A stretch of 64,000 nt of DNA from Streptomyces fodineus (GTDB lineage Bacteria; Actinomycetota; Actinomycetes; Streptomycetales; Streptomycetaceae): assembly GCF_001735805.1 (NCBI RefSeq), contig NZ_CP017248.1, forward strand, positions 1,116,001 through 1,180,000. The letters are read 5' to 3'. Shown here piece by piece: positions 25,404 through 36,661 of the stretch. Made by a program: the position numbers and the translations under genes. Position 1 is the first letter of the stretch. Each line of letters opens with the position of its first letter. The notes below the pieces were generated by a model. The model was not told where the DNA came from. It saw only the letters and a list, made by a program, of their open reading frames with translations, and did not search any database.

Positions 25404-26654
25404 TCACACGTCCGGCGCGAGTTCCTCGGTGATCTTGGCGGAGGCCCGGCGGGCCTCCGTCGCCGGGTCCGCTCCGCCCAGCACCCGGGTCATGTACTCC
25501 TTGATGGGGTTGTCGGCCTCGACGTCGGCCCACTGAGGGGTGCCGGGGGTCGCCCGGCCGTGTGCCGCGCCGGCGGCCATGGCGGCGACCCCCTCCTCAC
25601 CCGCGACCGCGCTCGCCAGCGTGGTCTTGTTGGGCACGTAGTTCATGGTGCGGGCGAGTTCGGTGTCCCAGCGGGCGCCGACGAGCGCTCCGACGACGGC
25701 GGTCGCGGCGAACTGGTCCTTGGTGTGGCCGGCGACGACGAGGTCGGAGCCGCCGGTGAACACGGTGCCGGGCCGTGCGGCGCTCTTCCCGGGCACCGGG
25801 AAGAAGCCCAGTTTGTCCTTGAGCTCCGGGTTCTGCCGCACGATCGACTGGGCGAGCCCGGGTACGGCGACGATCTGCGCCACCTTGCCGCCGGCGAACA
25901 CCCCGGCCTGGGGCGGGTGTTCCTCGTCGGCACCCACGGGGCCACGGCCCAGTGCCTGCAGCCGCCGGTAGAAGTCCATGCCGCGCAGCGCGGCCGGGGT
26001 GCCGAGGGTGCCCTCCCACTTGTAGTCCTTCTGCCGGGCGAGGTCGCCACCCTCGTCCCAGATGAACCCCGAGAGGGTGTACCAGTCCTGCCCGGCGAGG
26101 TAGATCCCCTGGTCGCCACCGGAGTTGAGCTTCTCGGTGTCGGCGAGCCAGTCCTCGCGCGTCTTCGGCGGGCGGGTGATGCCGGCCGCCTCGAAGAGGT
26201 CCTTGCGGTAGATGACGACGCGGTTGGCCGCGTACCAGGGGATGCCGTACTGCGCGTTGCCGTCCTCGCCGGGTTCGGCGAGGCCGGGCAGCCACTGGTC
26301 CTTGCCCCAGTCGCGCATCGACTCCAGGGTGAGGTCGGCGAGTTTGCCGCCGTCCGCGTAGAGCGGCACCTGGGTGTTGCCGACCTCGATGACGTCGGGG
26401 CCGTCGCCGGAGCCGGCCTCGAGTGCCGCGCGGACCTTGTCGACGATGCCGGTCCATTCCTGGATGCGGATGTCCAGGCGCAGGTCCTTGTGGGTGCGTT
26501 CGAAGTCGGCGGTGAAGCGCCGGAGGAAGTCCTGGGAGGCGCTGTCCTTCATCAGCCACACGGTGACGGTCTTGCGTTCGTGCCCCGGGAGCATCCCGCA
26601 GGCGCTCACGAGGGAACCGGTGATACACACGAGGGCGAGCAGACGACGTCTCAC
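25404..26654 (-). CDS. DasA-like sugar-binding lipoprotein of an ABC importer
   Basis: A 416-residue extracellular solute-binding protein. The signal peptide ends in a lipobox (LVCITGSLVSAC), so it is anchored to the membrane by the cysteine. The mature N-terminus, VTVWLMKDSASQDFLRRFTA and DVIEVGNTQVPLYADGGKLA, strongly recalls the DasA/NgcE chitobiose and N-acetylglucosamine binders of Streptomyces; the sequences YGIPWYAANRVVIYRKDLFE and FTGGSDLVVAGHTKDQ are family-typical. GTG at 26654 precedes the basic RRRLLAL leader. No permease or ATPase gene is adjacent, so it would have to work with components encoded elsewhere. A DasR-like box lies 97 bp upstream of the start. Confidence 0.87.
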   Translation of the reverse strand: MRRRLLALVCITGSLVSACGMLPGHERKTVTVWLMKDSASQDFLRRFTADFERTHKDLRLDIRIQEWTGIVDKVRAALEAGSGDGPDVIEVGNTQVPLYADGGKLADLTLESMRDWGKDQWLPGLAEPGEDGNAQYGIPWYAANRVVIYRKDLFEAAGITRPPKTREDWLADTEKLNSGGDQGIYLAGQDWYTLSGFIWDEGGDLARQKDYKWEGTLGTPAALRGMDFYRRLQALGRGPVGADEEHPPQAGVFAGGKVAQIVAVPGLAQSIVRQNPELKDKLGFFPVPGKSAARPGTVFTGGSDLVVAGHTKDQFAATAVVGALVGARWDTELARTMNYVPNKTTLASAVAGEEGVAAMAAGAAHGRATPGTPQWADVEADNPIKEYMTRVLGGADPATEARRASAKITEELAPDV

Positions 26655-26750
26655 GAGGGGTCCTGTTCTGTCTGGCACGGCGATGCGGACAGGGGCGGGG
26701 GCCCGACGTGGGGGGACGAGCAGTGCCGCTCGTACGGGTGTGCTGGATTT

Positions 26751-26762
26751 TGGTATGGACCA
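26751..26762. promoter_or_regulatory. DasR-like (dre) operator
   Basis: TGGTATGGACCA matches the remembered DasR/NagR consensus TGGTCTAGACCA at 10 of 12 positions, including both TGGT and ACCA half-sites. It lies upstream of a chitobiose-type binding protein, the kind of gene DasR controls with N-acetylglucosamine metabolites. Confidence 0.5.
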
Positions 26763-26866
26763 ATGCGGAGGGTCAAGCGCTACCGCGAGATATCCGCGGG
26801 ACATCGTGCGGGCGGGGCGGGGATGGGGCACGGTGGAGTACGGCGTGACACGAGAGGAGCACCCTC

Positions 26867-27082
26867 ATGTCGAATCACACCTACCGGGTCACCGAGATCG
26901 TCGGCACGTCGCACGAGGGCATCGACCAGGCCATCCGCAACGGCATCGCCCGTGCCGACCAGACCCTGCGCAACCTGGACTGGTTCGTGGTGACGGAGGT
27001 TCGCGGGCAGATCGAGAACGGGCGGATCGAGCACTACCAGGTGGGGCTGAAGGTGGGCTTCCGCATCGAGGACGCGGACTGA
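26867..27082 (+). CDS. Dodecin (flavin storage protein)
   Basis: A 71-residue protein of full dodecin length that assembles as a hollow dodecamer binding riboflavin/FMN or CoA. The strand-helix-strand pattern is clear: YRVTEIVGTSHEGIDQAIRN, ARADQTLRNLDWFVVTEVRG with the flavin-stacking tryptophan (W39), and the last strand IEHYQVGLKVGFRIED. ATG at 26867 has GAGAGGAG 8 nt before it. It is a single gene between divergent and convergent neighbours. Confidence 0.94.
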   Translation: MSNHTYRVTEIVGTSHEGIDQAIRNGIARADQTLRNLDWFVVTEVRGQIENGRIEHYQVGLKVGFRIEDAD

Positions 27083-27095
27083 CCCTCTCCTGGCG

Positions 27096-27587
27096 TCAGG
27101 TGCGGCCCTCCCGCTCCTGGGCGTCCTGAAGTGCCTCGGACTTCGCGGCCCAGCGGGCGCGCACGACGGTGAACCCGGCGCGCTCGGCGTCGTCGCAGAC
27201 CAGTTCGTCGTCGTCCACGAGGACACGGATGTCGCGGTCCTGGGCGAGCCCGCGCAGGATCTCGAGCTTGGTGAACCGGGCGGGCCGGCGGTCGGCGTTG
27301 CCCCGCATGTGCACGCGCCCCTCCGGCAGCCCATGGGCCGCGAGCCAGTCCAGTGTGTCGCGCCGGCACCGCTCGGGGCGGCCGGTGAGATAGACCACCT
27401 CGCACGTGCGGGCGCTCTCCATGGCGAGCGCGATGCCCTCGGCGAGGGGCGGGTCCGCGGGCGCGGCGGCGAAGAAGGCGGCCCAGTTCTTCGGCCGGAC
27501 TTCCAGGAAGTGCTGCCGGTGGGCGGTGTCGGCCAGGGTGTTGTCGAGGTCGAACACGGCGAGCGGACGCCTGGTGCTGTCGGTCAC
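27096..27587 (-). CDS. HAD-superfamily phosphatase (polynucleotide kinase phosphatase-like)
   Basis: A 163-residue HAD hydrolase. Motif I is LAVFDLDNTLADTAHRQHFL with the nucleophile Asp and the +2 Asp. Motif II is the threonine of VVYLTGRPERCRRDTLDWLA. Lysine motif III is in RFTKLEILRGLA and motif IV is IRVLVDDDELVCDDAERAGF. The compact cap and the L-T-G-R-P sequence match the 3'-phosphatase half of bacterial/phage polynucleotide kinase and related repair proteins. GTG start at 27587. It is divergent from the LLM oxidoreductase with 65 bp between starts. Confidence 0.88.
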   Translation of the reverse strand: MTDSTRRPLAVFDLDNTLADTAHRQHFLEVRPKNWAAFFAAAPADPPLAEGIALAMESARTCEVVYLTGRPERCRRDTLDWLAAHGLPEGRVHMRGNADRRPARFTKLEILRGLAQDRDIRVLVDDDELVCDDAERAGFTVVRARWAAKSEALQDAQEREGRT

Positions 27588-27652
27588 GGGGCCACCTTAG
27601 CCAGGCGGCGACGAGCCAGGAATTCCCGGGCCGCCAGGGCGTTGAACACTGC

Positions 27653-28660
27653 GTGAGCAGCACCGTGATCACCCGGACCCGGTTCTCCGTCCTCGACCGT
27701 TCCCGCACCCGCGAGGGGCATCCGCCCGGCGAGGCGCTGCGGGACACCGTCGTGCTGGCACGGGAGGCGGAGGCGTTGGGCTATCACCGTTTCTGGGTGT
27801 CCGAGCACCACGGTGTGCCGGGCGTCGCGGGCTCCGCGCCGACCGTGCTGGCCGCCGCGGTCGCCTCGGCCACCCGCACGATCCGGGTCGGCACCGGCGG
27901 GGTGATGCTGCCCAACCACCAACCCCTCGTCGTCGCCGAGCAGTTCGGTGTCCTGGAGTCCCTGTTCCCGGGGCGGATCGACATGGGGCTCGGGCGGTCC
28001 GTCGGCTTCACCGACGGGGTGCGCAAGGCCCTCGGCCGGGACAAGGAGGACGCCGAGGACTTCGCCGCGCAGCTCGGCGAGCTGCTGGGCTGGTTCGAGG
28101 GCGGCTCACCGGCGGGGGTACGGGCGCGCCCCGCGGAGGGGCTGCGGGTGCCGCCGTTCGTACTGGCCGTGGGCGACGGCGCGCGGATCGCGGCGCACGC
28201 CGGAGTGCCGATGGTCATCGGTGATCTGCGGGGCCGCGAGAAGATGCTGCGCGGCATCGACCGGTACCGGTCCCTGTTCCGCCCCTCCCCCTGGGCGTCC
28301 GAGCCGTACGTCGTGATCTCCGGCACGATCGCGGTGGCCGGCACCGAGGCTCAGGCCCGGCGGCTGCTGGTCCCGGAGGCCTGGTCGATGGCGTACGCGC
28401 GCAGCCACGGCGCCTTCCCGCCGCTCGCCCCGGCCGAGGAGACCGAGGTACGTCCGATGACCGCGAAGGAGCGCGGGTTCTACGAGGCCGGTCTCGCCGG
28501 GCACATCGCCGGAACCGGGGACCAGGTCGTCCACGAGCTGGAGACGGTGCTGAAGGAGACGGGCGCCGACGAGGTCCTGGTCACCACCAGCAGTTACGAC
28601 CGCACGGCTCTGCTGGACTCCTACCGGCGGCTCGCCGCCCTGTTCGCGCCGGGCGGCTGA
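27653..28660 (+). CDS. LLM-class flavin-dependent oxidoreductase (MsnO8-like)
   Basis: A 335-residue luciferase-like monooxygenase of the FMN/F420-using TIM-barrel type. RFSVLDRSRTREGHPPGEAL is the first barrel strand of the alternate-luciferase (MsnO8) subgroup. GYHRFWVSEHHGVPGVAGSA holds the conserved E-H-H motif, RIDMGLGRSVGFTDGVRKAL the phosphate-binding GLGR loop, and GDGARIAAHAGVPMVIGDLR the C-terminal barrel. TGADEVLVTTSSYDRTALLD is the usual C-terminal signature. GTG start at 27653. A short hairpin (28661-28684) follows. Confidence 0.9.
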   Translation: MSSTVITRTRFSVLDRSRTREGHPPGEALRDTVVLAREAEALGYHRFWVSEHHGVPGVAGSAPTVLAAAVASATRTIRVGTGGVMLPNHQPLVVAEQFGVLESLFPGRIDMGLGRSVGFTDGVRKALGRDKEDAEDFAAQLGELLGWFEGGSPAGVRARPAEGLRVPPFVLAVGDGARIAAHAGVPMVIGDLRGREKMLRGIDRYRSLFRPSPWASEPYVVISGTIAVAGTEAQARRLLVPEAWSMAYARSHGAFPPLAPAEETEVRPMTAKERGFYEAGLAGHIAGTGDQVVHELETVLKETGADEVLVTTSSYDRTALLDSYRRLAALFAPGG

Positions 28661-28684
28661 CCGGGTTTCGAGATGCGAACCCGG
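28661..28684. terminator. Short terminator-like hairpin
   Basis: CCGGGTT (28661-28667) pairs with AACCCGG (28678-28684) around a 10-nt loop in which TCG and CGA can extend the stem. It starts directly after the LLM oxidoreductase stop at 28660 and before the small antitoxin-like gene. Confidence 0.5.
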
Positions 28685-28736
28685 CCGGGGCCGGTGACCC
28701 TGGGAGGGGAAACCTCAAGCGACGAGGAGGGGCGCC

Positions 28737-28931
28737 ATGTCCTTCAAGGACAAGCTCAAGGGCATGCTCAAGGGTCACGAAGACATGGCCGACAAGGGCA
28801 TCGACAAGGGCGGCGACTACGTCGACCAGCGGACCGGAAACAAGTACCAGTCGCAGGTCGACGCCGCGCAGGACAAGGCGAGGGACGAGTTCGGCACCCG
28901 GCCGAACCGGGACAACCCTCCGCAGTCGTAG
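28737..28931 (+). CDS. MT0933/Rv0909-like antitoxin family small protein
   Basis: A 64-residue charged helical protein: SFKDKLKGMLKGHEDMADKG, IDKGGDYVDQRTGNKYQSQV, then DAAQDKARDEFGTRP. The K-G-x-D-Q-x-T-G-x-K-Y pattern is that of the MT0933 family, whose M. tuberculosis member Rv0909 is reported as an antitoxin to Rv0910. No Rv0910-like START-domain toxin follows; the next gene is a UvrA paralogue 29 bp on. In Streptomyces such genes are mostly orphan and may be stress or CsbD-like proteins. ATG at 28737 has GAGGAGGGG just upstream. Confidence 0.82.
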   Translation: MSFKDKLKGMLKGHEDMADKGIDKGGDYVDQRTGNKYQSQVDAAQDKARDEFGTRPNRDNPPQS

Positions 28932-28960
28932 TGCACGGGGGCGGATAGAGTCTCCCCTCT

Positions 28961-31291
28961 ATGCACAGCCCACATGATCCCTACGTCCGTGTCCGCGGCG
29001 CCCGTGAGCACAACCTCAAGGGCGTCGACGTCGACATCCCGCGGGACGTGCTGGCCGTGTTCACCGGTGTGTCCGGTTCGGGGAAGTCGTCCCTGGCGTT
29101 CGGCACGATCTACGCCGAGGCACAACGGAGGTACTTCGAGTCGGTCGCGCCGTATGCGCGCAGGCTGATCCACCAGGTCGGGGCGCCCAAGGTCGGCGAG
29201 ATCACCGGGCTGCCGCCGGCGGTCTCGCTGCAGCAGCGCCGCGCGGCCCCCACCTCGCGTTCCTCGGTGGGCACGGTCACCAATCTGTCCAACTCCCTGC
29301 GCATGCTGTTCTCCCGCGCCGGCACGTATCCGCAGGGCGCGGAGCGGCTCGAGTCGGACGCGTTCTCGCCGAACACGGCGGCCGGTGCCTGCCCCCGGTG
29401 TCATGGCCTGGGCCAAGTGCACCGCACCACCGAGGAGTTGCTGGTTCCCGATCCCGCGCTGTCCATCCGCGAGGGTGCCATCGCCGCCTGGCCCGGCGCC
29501 TGGCAGGGCAAGAACCTGCGCGACATCCTCGACGCGCTCGGCTACGACGTGGACCGGCCGTGGCGCGAACTGCCCGCGGAGCAGCGGGAGTGGATTCTGT
29601 TCACCGACGAGCAGCCGGTGGTCACCGTCCACCCCGTCCGGGACGCCGACCGCATCCAACGGCCCTACCAGGGCACGTATATGAGCGCCCGCCGGTATGT
29701 GCTGAAGACGTTCTCGGACACCAAGTCGGCGTCGCTGCGGGCGAAGGCGGAACGCTTCCTGACCAGCGGGCCCTGCCCGGCGTGCGGGGGCAGCCGGCTG
29801 CGACCCGAGGCGCTCGCGGTGACCTTCGGCGGCCGGACCATCGCCGAACTGGCCGCGCTGCCGCTGACCGACCTCACGGCACTGCTCGACGGACACGACG
29901 AGACCGCCCGGGTCCTCACCGAGGATCTGAAGTCCCGGATCGCCCCGGTCGTCGAGCTGGGCCTCGGCTATCTGAGCCTGGACCGGTCCACCCCGACCCT
30001 GTCGGCGGGCGAGCTGCAACGGCTGCGGCTCGCCACGCAGTTGCGTTCCGGGCTGTTCGGCGTGGTGTACGTGCTGGACGAGCCGTCCGCCGGACTGCAC
30101 CCGGCGGACACCGAGGCCCTGCTGACCGTGCTGGACCGGCTGAAGGCCGCGGGCAACTCGGTGTTCGTGGTGGAGCACCACCTGGACGTCGTGCGCGGCG
30201 CCGACTGGCTGGTGGACGTGGGTCCCGGCGCGGGCGAGCACGGCGGACGCGTGCTGTACAGCGGGCCGCCGGCCGAGCTGGCGTCGGTGGAGGAGTCGGC
30301 GACGGCCGTGTTCCTCTTCGACGAGTCACCCGGCCCGGCGCGTGAAATCCGCGAGCCGCGCGGCTGGTTGACGGTGGGCCCGGTGACCCGGCACAACCTG
30401 CGCGCGGTGACGGCCGAGTTCCCACTCGCCGCCTTCACCGCCGTCACCGGGGTCTCCGGATCCGGAAAGTCCACGCTGATCGGCGAGTTGACGGAGGAAC
30501 TGGAGCACGTGGACCGGCTGGTCCGCGTCGACCAGCGGCCGATCGGCCGCACCCCGCGCTCCAACCTGGCCACCTACACCGGTCTGTTCGACGTCGTCCG
30601 CAAGGTGTTCGCCGCAACCGAGGAGGCGCGGGCGCGCGGGTACGGCGTCGGGCGGTTCTCCTTCAACGTGGCGCAGGGACGCTGCGAGACCTGTCGGGGC
30701 GAGGGTTTCGTCAGCGTCGAGCTGCTGTTCCTGCCGAGCACCTACGCGCCCTGCCCGGACTGCGACGGCGCCCGCTACAACCCCGAGACGCTGGAAGTGA
30801 CGTACCGGGGACGGAGCATCGCGGAGGTGCTCGATCTGACGGTGGAGGCCGCGGCGGAGTTCTTCGCCGACGTCCCGGCCGCCGCCCGCAGCCTCGGCAC
30901 CCTGCTCGACGTGGGCCTCGGCTATCTGCGGCTCGGGCAGCCGGCGACCGAGCTGTCCGGCGGAGAGGCACAGCGGATCAAGCTGGCCAGCGAGCTGCAG
31001 CGCGGCCGGCGCGGCCACACCCTCTACCTGCTGGACGAGCCGACGACCGGGCTGCACCCGGCCGACGTGGAGGTCCTGACGGACCGGCTGCACGGGCTGG
31101 TCGACGCCGGGCACACGGTCGTGGTGGTCGAGCACGACATGACGGTGGTCGCGGGCGCGGACTGGGTCATCGACCTGGGTCCCGGTGGGGGTGACCGGGG
31201 CGGCCGTATCGTGGCCTCGGGTCCGCCGGAGCGGGTCGCCATGGCGGCGGGCAGTGCGACGGCACCCTATCTGGCGCGGGTGATGCCCTGA
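28961..31291 (+). CDS. Short UvrA-like ABC ATPase (UvrA2/DrrC type)
   Basis: A 776-residue excinuclease-A paralogue; housekeeping UvrA is about 950-1000. It has two Walker A loops ([15 protein letters not shown] near the N-terminus and [20 protein letters not shown] near residue 490) and two ABC signature regions ([16 protein letters not shown] and [20 protein letters not shown]). Cysteine pairs [24 protein letters not shown] and CPDCDGAR are zinc-binding. The part between the first Walker A and the first cysteine pair is shorter than in UvrA, where the UvrB-binding domain sits. Such UvrA2 proteins protect against DNA-intercalating drugs or oxidative damage. Start ATG 28961; ribosome site weak. 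Confidence 0.9.
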   Translation: MHSPHDPYVRVRGAREHNLKGVDVDIPRDVLAVFTGVSGSGKSSLAFGTIYAEAQRRYFESVAPYARRLIHQVGAPKVGEITGLPPAVSLQQRRAAPTSRSSVGTVTNLSNSLRMLFSRAGTYPQGAERLESDAFSPNTAAGACPRCHGLGQVHRTTEELLVPDPALSIREGAIAAWPGAWQGKNLRDILDALGYDVDRPWRELPAEQREWILFTDEQPVVTVHPVRDADRIQRPYQGTYMSARRYVLKTFSDTKSASLRAKAERFLTSGPCPACGGSRLRPEALAVTFGGRTIAELAALPLTDLTALLDGHDETARVLTEDLKSRIAPVVELGLGYLSLDRSTPTLSAGELQRLRLATQLRSGLFGVVYVLDEPSAGLHPADTEALLTVLDRLKAAGNSVFVVEHHLDVVRGADWLVDVGPGAGEHGGRVLYSGPPAELASVEESATAVFLFDESPGPAREIREPRGWLTVGPVTRHNLRAVTAEFPLAAFTAVTGVSGSGKSTLIGELTEELEHVDRLVRVDQRPIGRTPRSNLATYTGLFDVVRKVFAATEEARARGYGVGRFSFNVAQGRCETCRGEGFVSVELLFLPSTYAPCPDCDGARYNPETLEVTYRGRSIAEVLDLTVEAAAEFFADVPAAARSLGTLLDVGLGYLRLGQPATELSGGEAQRIKLASELQRGRRGHTLYLLDEPTTGLHPADVEVLTDRLHGLVDAGHTVVVVEHDMTVVAGADWVIDLGPGGGDRGGRIVASGPPERVAMAAGSATAPYLARVMP

Positions 31292-31384
31292 GCCGGGTTC
31301 CAGTCGCTGCGATCGGCCTTCTTGCAGCGGATCACGGACTGGACCGGCCTGCCGTCCGCTCACCGCGCGGGCACCGGTGTGCGG

Positions 31385-32191
31385 TTACGACACCAGCACG
31401 GCGTGGGTCCAGGCGGGCTCCGGGCCGACCGGCTGGGCCGCCTGGGCGAGGGAACGGCGATCGGGGTGGGCGCCGGGTGGGATCGGGGCATGTATCTCCA
31501 CCTCCGCGACCAGGCCCCGGGTGCGGGCCACCCGCCACAGGGAGGCGAGCAGGGTGTCCTCGCCGACGAACGCCGCCGCCGTGCTAGGCCCGCCACCGGA
31601 CTGCCGGTAGCGCAGTCCGACCGGCTGTACGGGCGCGCCCGCGTCGAGTGCGGCCTGGAAGACGGCCCGGCGGAAGCGGCCCTGGGCCCGTCCGCACCAG
31701 GTGCTGCCCTCGGGGAACGCGGCCACGGCCGCGCCCTCCCGCAGCGCTCCGGTGATCCGGGCGACCGTCTCGGGCAGGGCGCGCAGCCGGTCCCGGTCGA
31801 TGAACAGGACGCCACCACGTGCGGCCAGCGGGCCCGCCACCGGCCACTGCCGGATCTCGGTCTTGGCGAGCATCCGCGCGGGACGCACGGCGGCCAGCAG
31901 CGGGATGTCCAGCCACGAGACATGGTTGGCGACCAGCAGCAGCCCGCCGGCCGGTGCGGCGGTGCCGGTGAAGCGGACCTGGACGCCCATGGCCCGCACG
32001 ATCGCCCGGCACCACCGCCTGACCCACTCGGCGGGGATCCGCCCGCCGAGCGGGGACAGCGCGATCCCGGCCAGCATCAAGGCCACGACCGCGGTGAGCC
32101 GCAGCACGGCACGGGGTACGGCCGCGGCGGCCCGGGCGGGCTCCACACAGGCGCCCGGGGTGCAGGGCGCGCTGGGCAGCCAGACGCTCAT
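31385..32191 (-). CDS. olsA: 1-acyl-glycerol-3-phosphate-type acyltransferase (OlsA-like)
   Basis: A 268-residue membrane-associated PlsC-family acyltransferase. Block I is LLLVANHVSWLDIPLLAAVR with the catalytic H-x4-D, block II is GVLFIDRDRL, block III is VAAFPEGSTWCGRAQGRFRR, and a later strand APVQPVGLRYR is block IV. A hydrophobic helix (LTAVVALMLAGIALSPLGG) precedes the domain. Its start overlaps the stop of the GNAT gene (TGATG). In S. coelicolor I recall this pair making ornithine lipids: OlsB adds a 3-hydroxy acyl to ornithine and OlsA esterifies the hydroxyl. The pairing is the main evidence for OlsA rather than PlsC. Confidence 0.83.
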   Translation of the reverse strand: MSVWLPSAPCTPGACVEPARAAAAVPRAVLRLTAVVALMLAGIALSPLGGRIPAEWVRRWCRAIVRAMGVQVRFTGTAAPAGGLLLVANHVSWLDIPLLAAVRPARMLAKTEIRQWPVAGPLAARGGVLFIDRDRLRALPETVARITGALREGAAVAAFPEGSTWCGRAQGRFRRAVFQAALDAGAPVQPVGLRYRQSGGGPSTAAAFVGEDTLLASLWRVARTRGLVAEVEIHAPIPPGAHPDRRSLAQAAQPVGPEPAWTHAVLVS

Positions 32192-32961
32192 CAGGCGGGC
32201 ACGAGGGAGAGGAAGTGCCGCAGATAGCGCGGGTTCACCCGGCGCATCGACAGCAGCACGTACAGGTCGGCGACCCCGAAGTCCGGGTCGTGCGCGGGCT
32301 CGCCGCACACCCAGGCGCCGAGGCGCAGGTAGCCGCGCAGCAGGGCGGGCAGCTCGCTGCGTCCGGCCGGGGCCTCGGCGTTCGGGAGCCACGGCAGCAG
32401 CGGCCGTACCCGGTACTCCTCGGGGGCCAGGTGCTTGTCTCGCACCCGCTCCCAGGTGGCCGTCGCGAGGGCCCCGCCGTCGGCGAGCGGCACCGAGCAG
32501 CAGCCCGCCAGCCACTCGCGCCCGTGGTCGACCATGTAGCGGGCTATCCCGGCCCAGATCAGGCCGATGACCGCGCCGTCGCGGTGGTCGGGGTGCACAC
32601 AGGAGCGGCCGACCTCGACGAGTCCGGGCCGGATCGGGTCGAGCGCGGCGATCTCGAACTCGCCCTCGGAGTAGAGCCGGCCCGCGACCGCGGCGCGCTC
32701 CGGCGGCAGCAGCCGGTAGGTGCCGACGACCTGCCCGGTGCCGGTGTCCCGGACGAGGAGGTGGTCGCAGTACGCGTCGAAGGCGTCGACGTCGAGTCCC
32801 GGCTGCGGCGTGGCCAGCAGGGCCCCCATCTCACCGGCGAAGACGTCGTGCCGCAGCTGCTGGGCGGCCCGCACGTCGTCCTCGTTCCGGGCGAGGGTGA
32901 CGGTGTAGCGGGTCGGGGCCGCGGGCTGTGGGGGGCGGTCGAGGGTGGAAACGCCGGTCAT
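32191..32961 (-). CDS. olsB: Ornithine N-alpha-acyltransferase (OlsB-like GNAT protein)
   Basis: A 256-residue GNAT-fold acyltransferase of the Acetyltransf_5/OlsB group. RNEDDVRAAQQLRHDVFAGE is the N-terminal substrate helix, DAYCDHLLVRDTGTGQVVGT the second strand, GLVEVGRSCVHPDHRDGAVI the acyl-ACP-binding core with the R-S-C-V-H-P motif characteristic of OlsB/hemolysin-like acyltransferases, and GCCSVPLADGG the next strand. FGVADLYVLLSMRRVNPRY completes the domain. With the overlapping downstream acyltransferase it forms a two-gene operon for ornithine lipid, a phosphate-free membrane lipid. It sits next to the sdh operon. Confidence 0.85.
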   Translation of the reverse strand: MTGVSTLDRPPQPAAPTRYTVTLARNEDDVRAAQQLRHDVFAGEMGALLATPQPGLDVDAFDAYCDHLLVRDTGTGQVVGTYRLLPPERAAVAGRLYSEGEFEIAALDPIRPGLVEVGRSCVHPDHRDGAVIGLIWAGIARYMVDHGREWLAGCCSVPLADGGALATATWERVRDKHLAPEEYRVRPLLPWLPNAEAPAGRSELPALLRGYLRLGAWVCGEPAHDPDFGVADLYVLLSMRRVNPRYLRHFLSLVPA

Positions 32962-33127
32962 GGCTCTCTCCTGGTCACGGGCCGGTTCGGCGACGGCGGC
33001 GGGCCTGTGCGTACGGCCCGCCGCTCCTGTTCTTCCGACGCCGGTTGGCCGATGCGTGACCTGTGCCCGGAGAGGGGATGTGGGAATGCTGAACGCCGGG
33101 GTCCCGGCGATCAGCGGAAAACCAGAC

Positions 33128-33155
33128 GGGGCCGGTGAGCACCACTCCCGGCCCC
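33128..33155 (-). terminator. Terminator after the sdhCAB operon
   Basis: GGGGCCGG (33128-33135) pairs with CCGGCCCC (33148-33155) around a 12-nt loop, 41 bp beyond the sdhB stop on the minus strand. The remaining sequence up to 32961 should hold the olsB promoter; I could not define one. Confidence 0.55.
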
Positions 33156-33196
33156 GCCCGTTCGCCTGTGCGACGAACGCTCTCGCAGCTTCGGCG

Positions 33197-33942
33197 CTAC
33201 CTCTTGCCCACCTTGCGGGTGGCCCTCAGCCACTCCTTGTTCATGCTGGTGATCGACACGAGCGGAATGCCCTTGGGGCAGGCGGTGGCGCACTCACCGG
33301 TGAGGGTGCACCCGCCGAAGCCCTCCTCGTCCATCTGCGCCACCATGTCCAGCACCCGCGTCTCCCGCTCGGGCGCTCCCTGGGGCAGCACATTCAGGTG
33401 GTTGACCTTGGCGGAGGTGAACAGCATCGCCGCCCCGTTGGGGCACGCGGCCACACACGCCCCGCACCCGATGCACTCCGCGTGCTCGAACGCGAAGTCG
33501 GCGTCGGCCTTCGGCACCGGCGTGGCATGCGCCTCCGGCGCGGATCCGGTGGGCGCGGTGACGTAGCCGCCGGCCTGGATGATCCGGTCGAACGCGGACC
33601 GGTCGACGACCAGGTCCTTGATCACCGGGAAGGCGGCGGCCCGCCACGGCTCGATGTCGATCGTGTCGCCGTCCTTGAAGGACCGCATGTGCAGCTGGCA
33701 GGTGGTGGTGCGCTCGGGACCGTGCGCGTCGCCGTTGATGACGAGCGAGCACGCGCCGCAGATGCCCTCGCGGCAGTCGTGGTCGAACGCGACCGGCTCC
33801 TCGCCGGAGAGGATGAGCTGTTCGTTGAGGACGTCCAGCATCTCCAGGAAGGACATGTCGGACGAGATGCCGTCCACCTCGTATGTGGACATGGCGCCTT
33901 CGGCGTCGGCGTTCTTCTGCCGCCAGACGCGCAGGGTGAGCT

Positions 33943-33946
<4 letters not shown>
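33197..33946 (-). CDS. sdhB: Succinate dehydrogenase/fumarate reductase iron-sulfur subunit
   Basis: A 249-residue subunit that passes electrons from SdhA to the membrane quinone. The [2Fe-2S] cluster ligands are in [20 protein letters not shown] with a fourth cysteine in [10 protein letters not shown]. The [4Fe-4S] and [3Fe-4S] ligands are in [19 protein letters not shown] and [19 protein letters not shown]. The sequence is of the short type-B group that goes with a single membrane subunit. ATG at 33946 overlaps the sdhA stop (ATGA). It is last in sdhCAB. Confidence 0.96.
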
Positions 33947-35892
<1,946 letters not shown>

Positions 35893-35893
35893 G

Positions 35894-36601
35894 TCAGCTC
35901 ACCACTCCGGTCATGACGCCCACGGGTACGGCGATGAATCCGGCCGTGAGCAGCAGCGCGAGGACGTTGGCGATGGTCTTCAGGGCGCGGTCGCGGGCGC
36001 GGCTGCCGACGCCGAGGGTCTGCGCGGCGCTCCAGAAGCCGTGCCGGATGTGCAGGCCGAGCGCGAGCATCGCGACGATGTAGATGACGTTGCTGTACCA
36101 GTGGGAGAAGTCGTCGACGACGTTCTGGTACGGGTGCCCGGCCTGGAAGTGGCCCGGGTGCACGGTGCCGGTGGTCAGGTCCAGGACGTGCCAGACGATG
36201 AACAGGCCGAGGATGGTGCCGCCCCAGCGCATGGTGCGGGTGGCGTAGCTCGCCCGGGGCTTGCTGTGCACGTACTTGCTGGGCCGCGCCCTGATGTCAC
36301 GGCGGCTGAGCTGGTACGCGGACGTGGCGTGGGCGACCACGGCGACGACGAGGACGATCCGGATGAGCCAGAGCGTCCACTCGTAGTGCATGAAGGGTTC
36401 GCCGACGGTGCGCAGCCAGTGGGCGTAGTGGTTGAACTCGCCCGCTCCGAAGAAGATCTTCAGATTGCCGATCACATGCGCGACCAGGTACAGCAGCATG
36501 ATCACGCCGCTGACCGCCATCACCGTCTTCTTGCCGACGGAGGAGTCCCACATCGTGCGCGCCATGGACGGCCGTCGGTCCGTCCGCGTTGCCAGAGCCA
36601 T
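35894..36601 (-). CDS. sdhC: Succinate dehydrogenase cytochrome b subunit (type B)
   Basis: A 235-residue single membrane anchor with five helices: [80 protein letters not shown] and [20 protein letters not shown]. The histidines in VAHVIGN, VVAHATS, IVWHVLD and GLHIRHG are the expected ligands of two b-type hemes, which marks the di-heme type that replaces SdhC plus SdhD. It is first in the operon, divergent from a LysR gene; their 84-bp gap contains a perfect ATAGC-N5-GCTAT palindrome. Confidence 0.95.
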   Translation of the reverse strand: MALATRTDRRPSMARTMWDSSVGKKTVMAVSGVIMLLYLVAHVIGNLKIFFGAGEFNHYAHWLRTVGEPFMHYEWTLWLIRIVLVVAVVAHATSAYQLSRRDIRARPSKYVHSKPRASYATRTMRWGGTILGLFIVWHVLDLTTGTVHPGHFQAGHPYQNVVDDFSHWYSNVIYIVAMLALGLHIRHGFWSAAQTLGVGSRARDRALKTIANVLALLLTAGFIAVPVGVMTGVVS

Positions 36602-36661
36602 GGGACAGCACGCTAGGGGCGCGGGGTCCGATCAGTCCAAGACATGGTCCAGCTCGTTTCC

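Noticed and set aside
28961..31291. Housekeeping uvrA
   Set aside because: 776 residues is too short and the UvrB-interaction region is reduced; UvrA2 type fits better.
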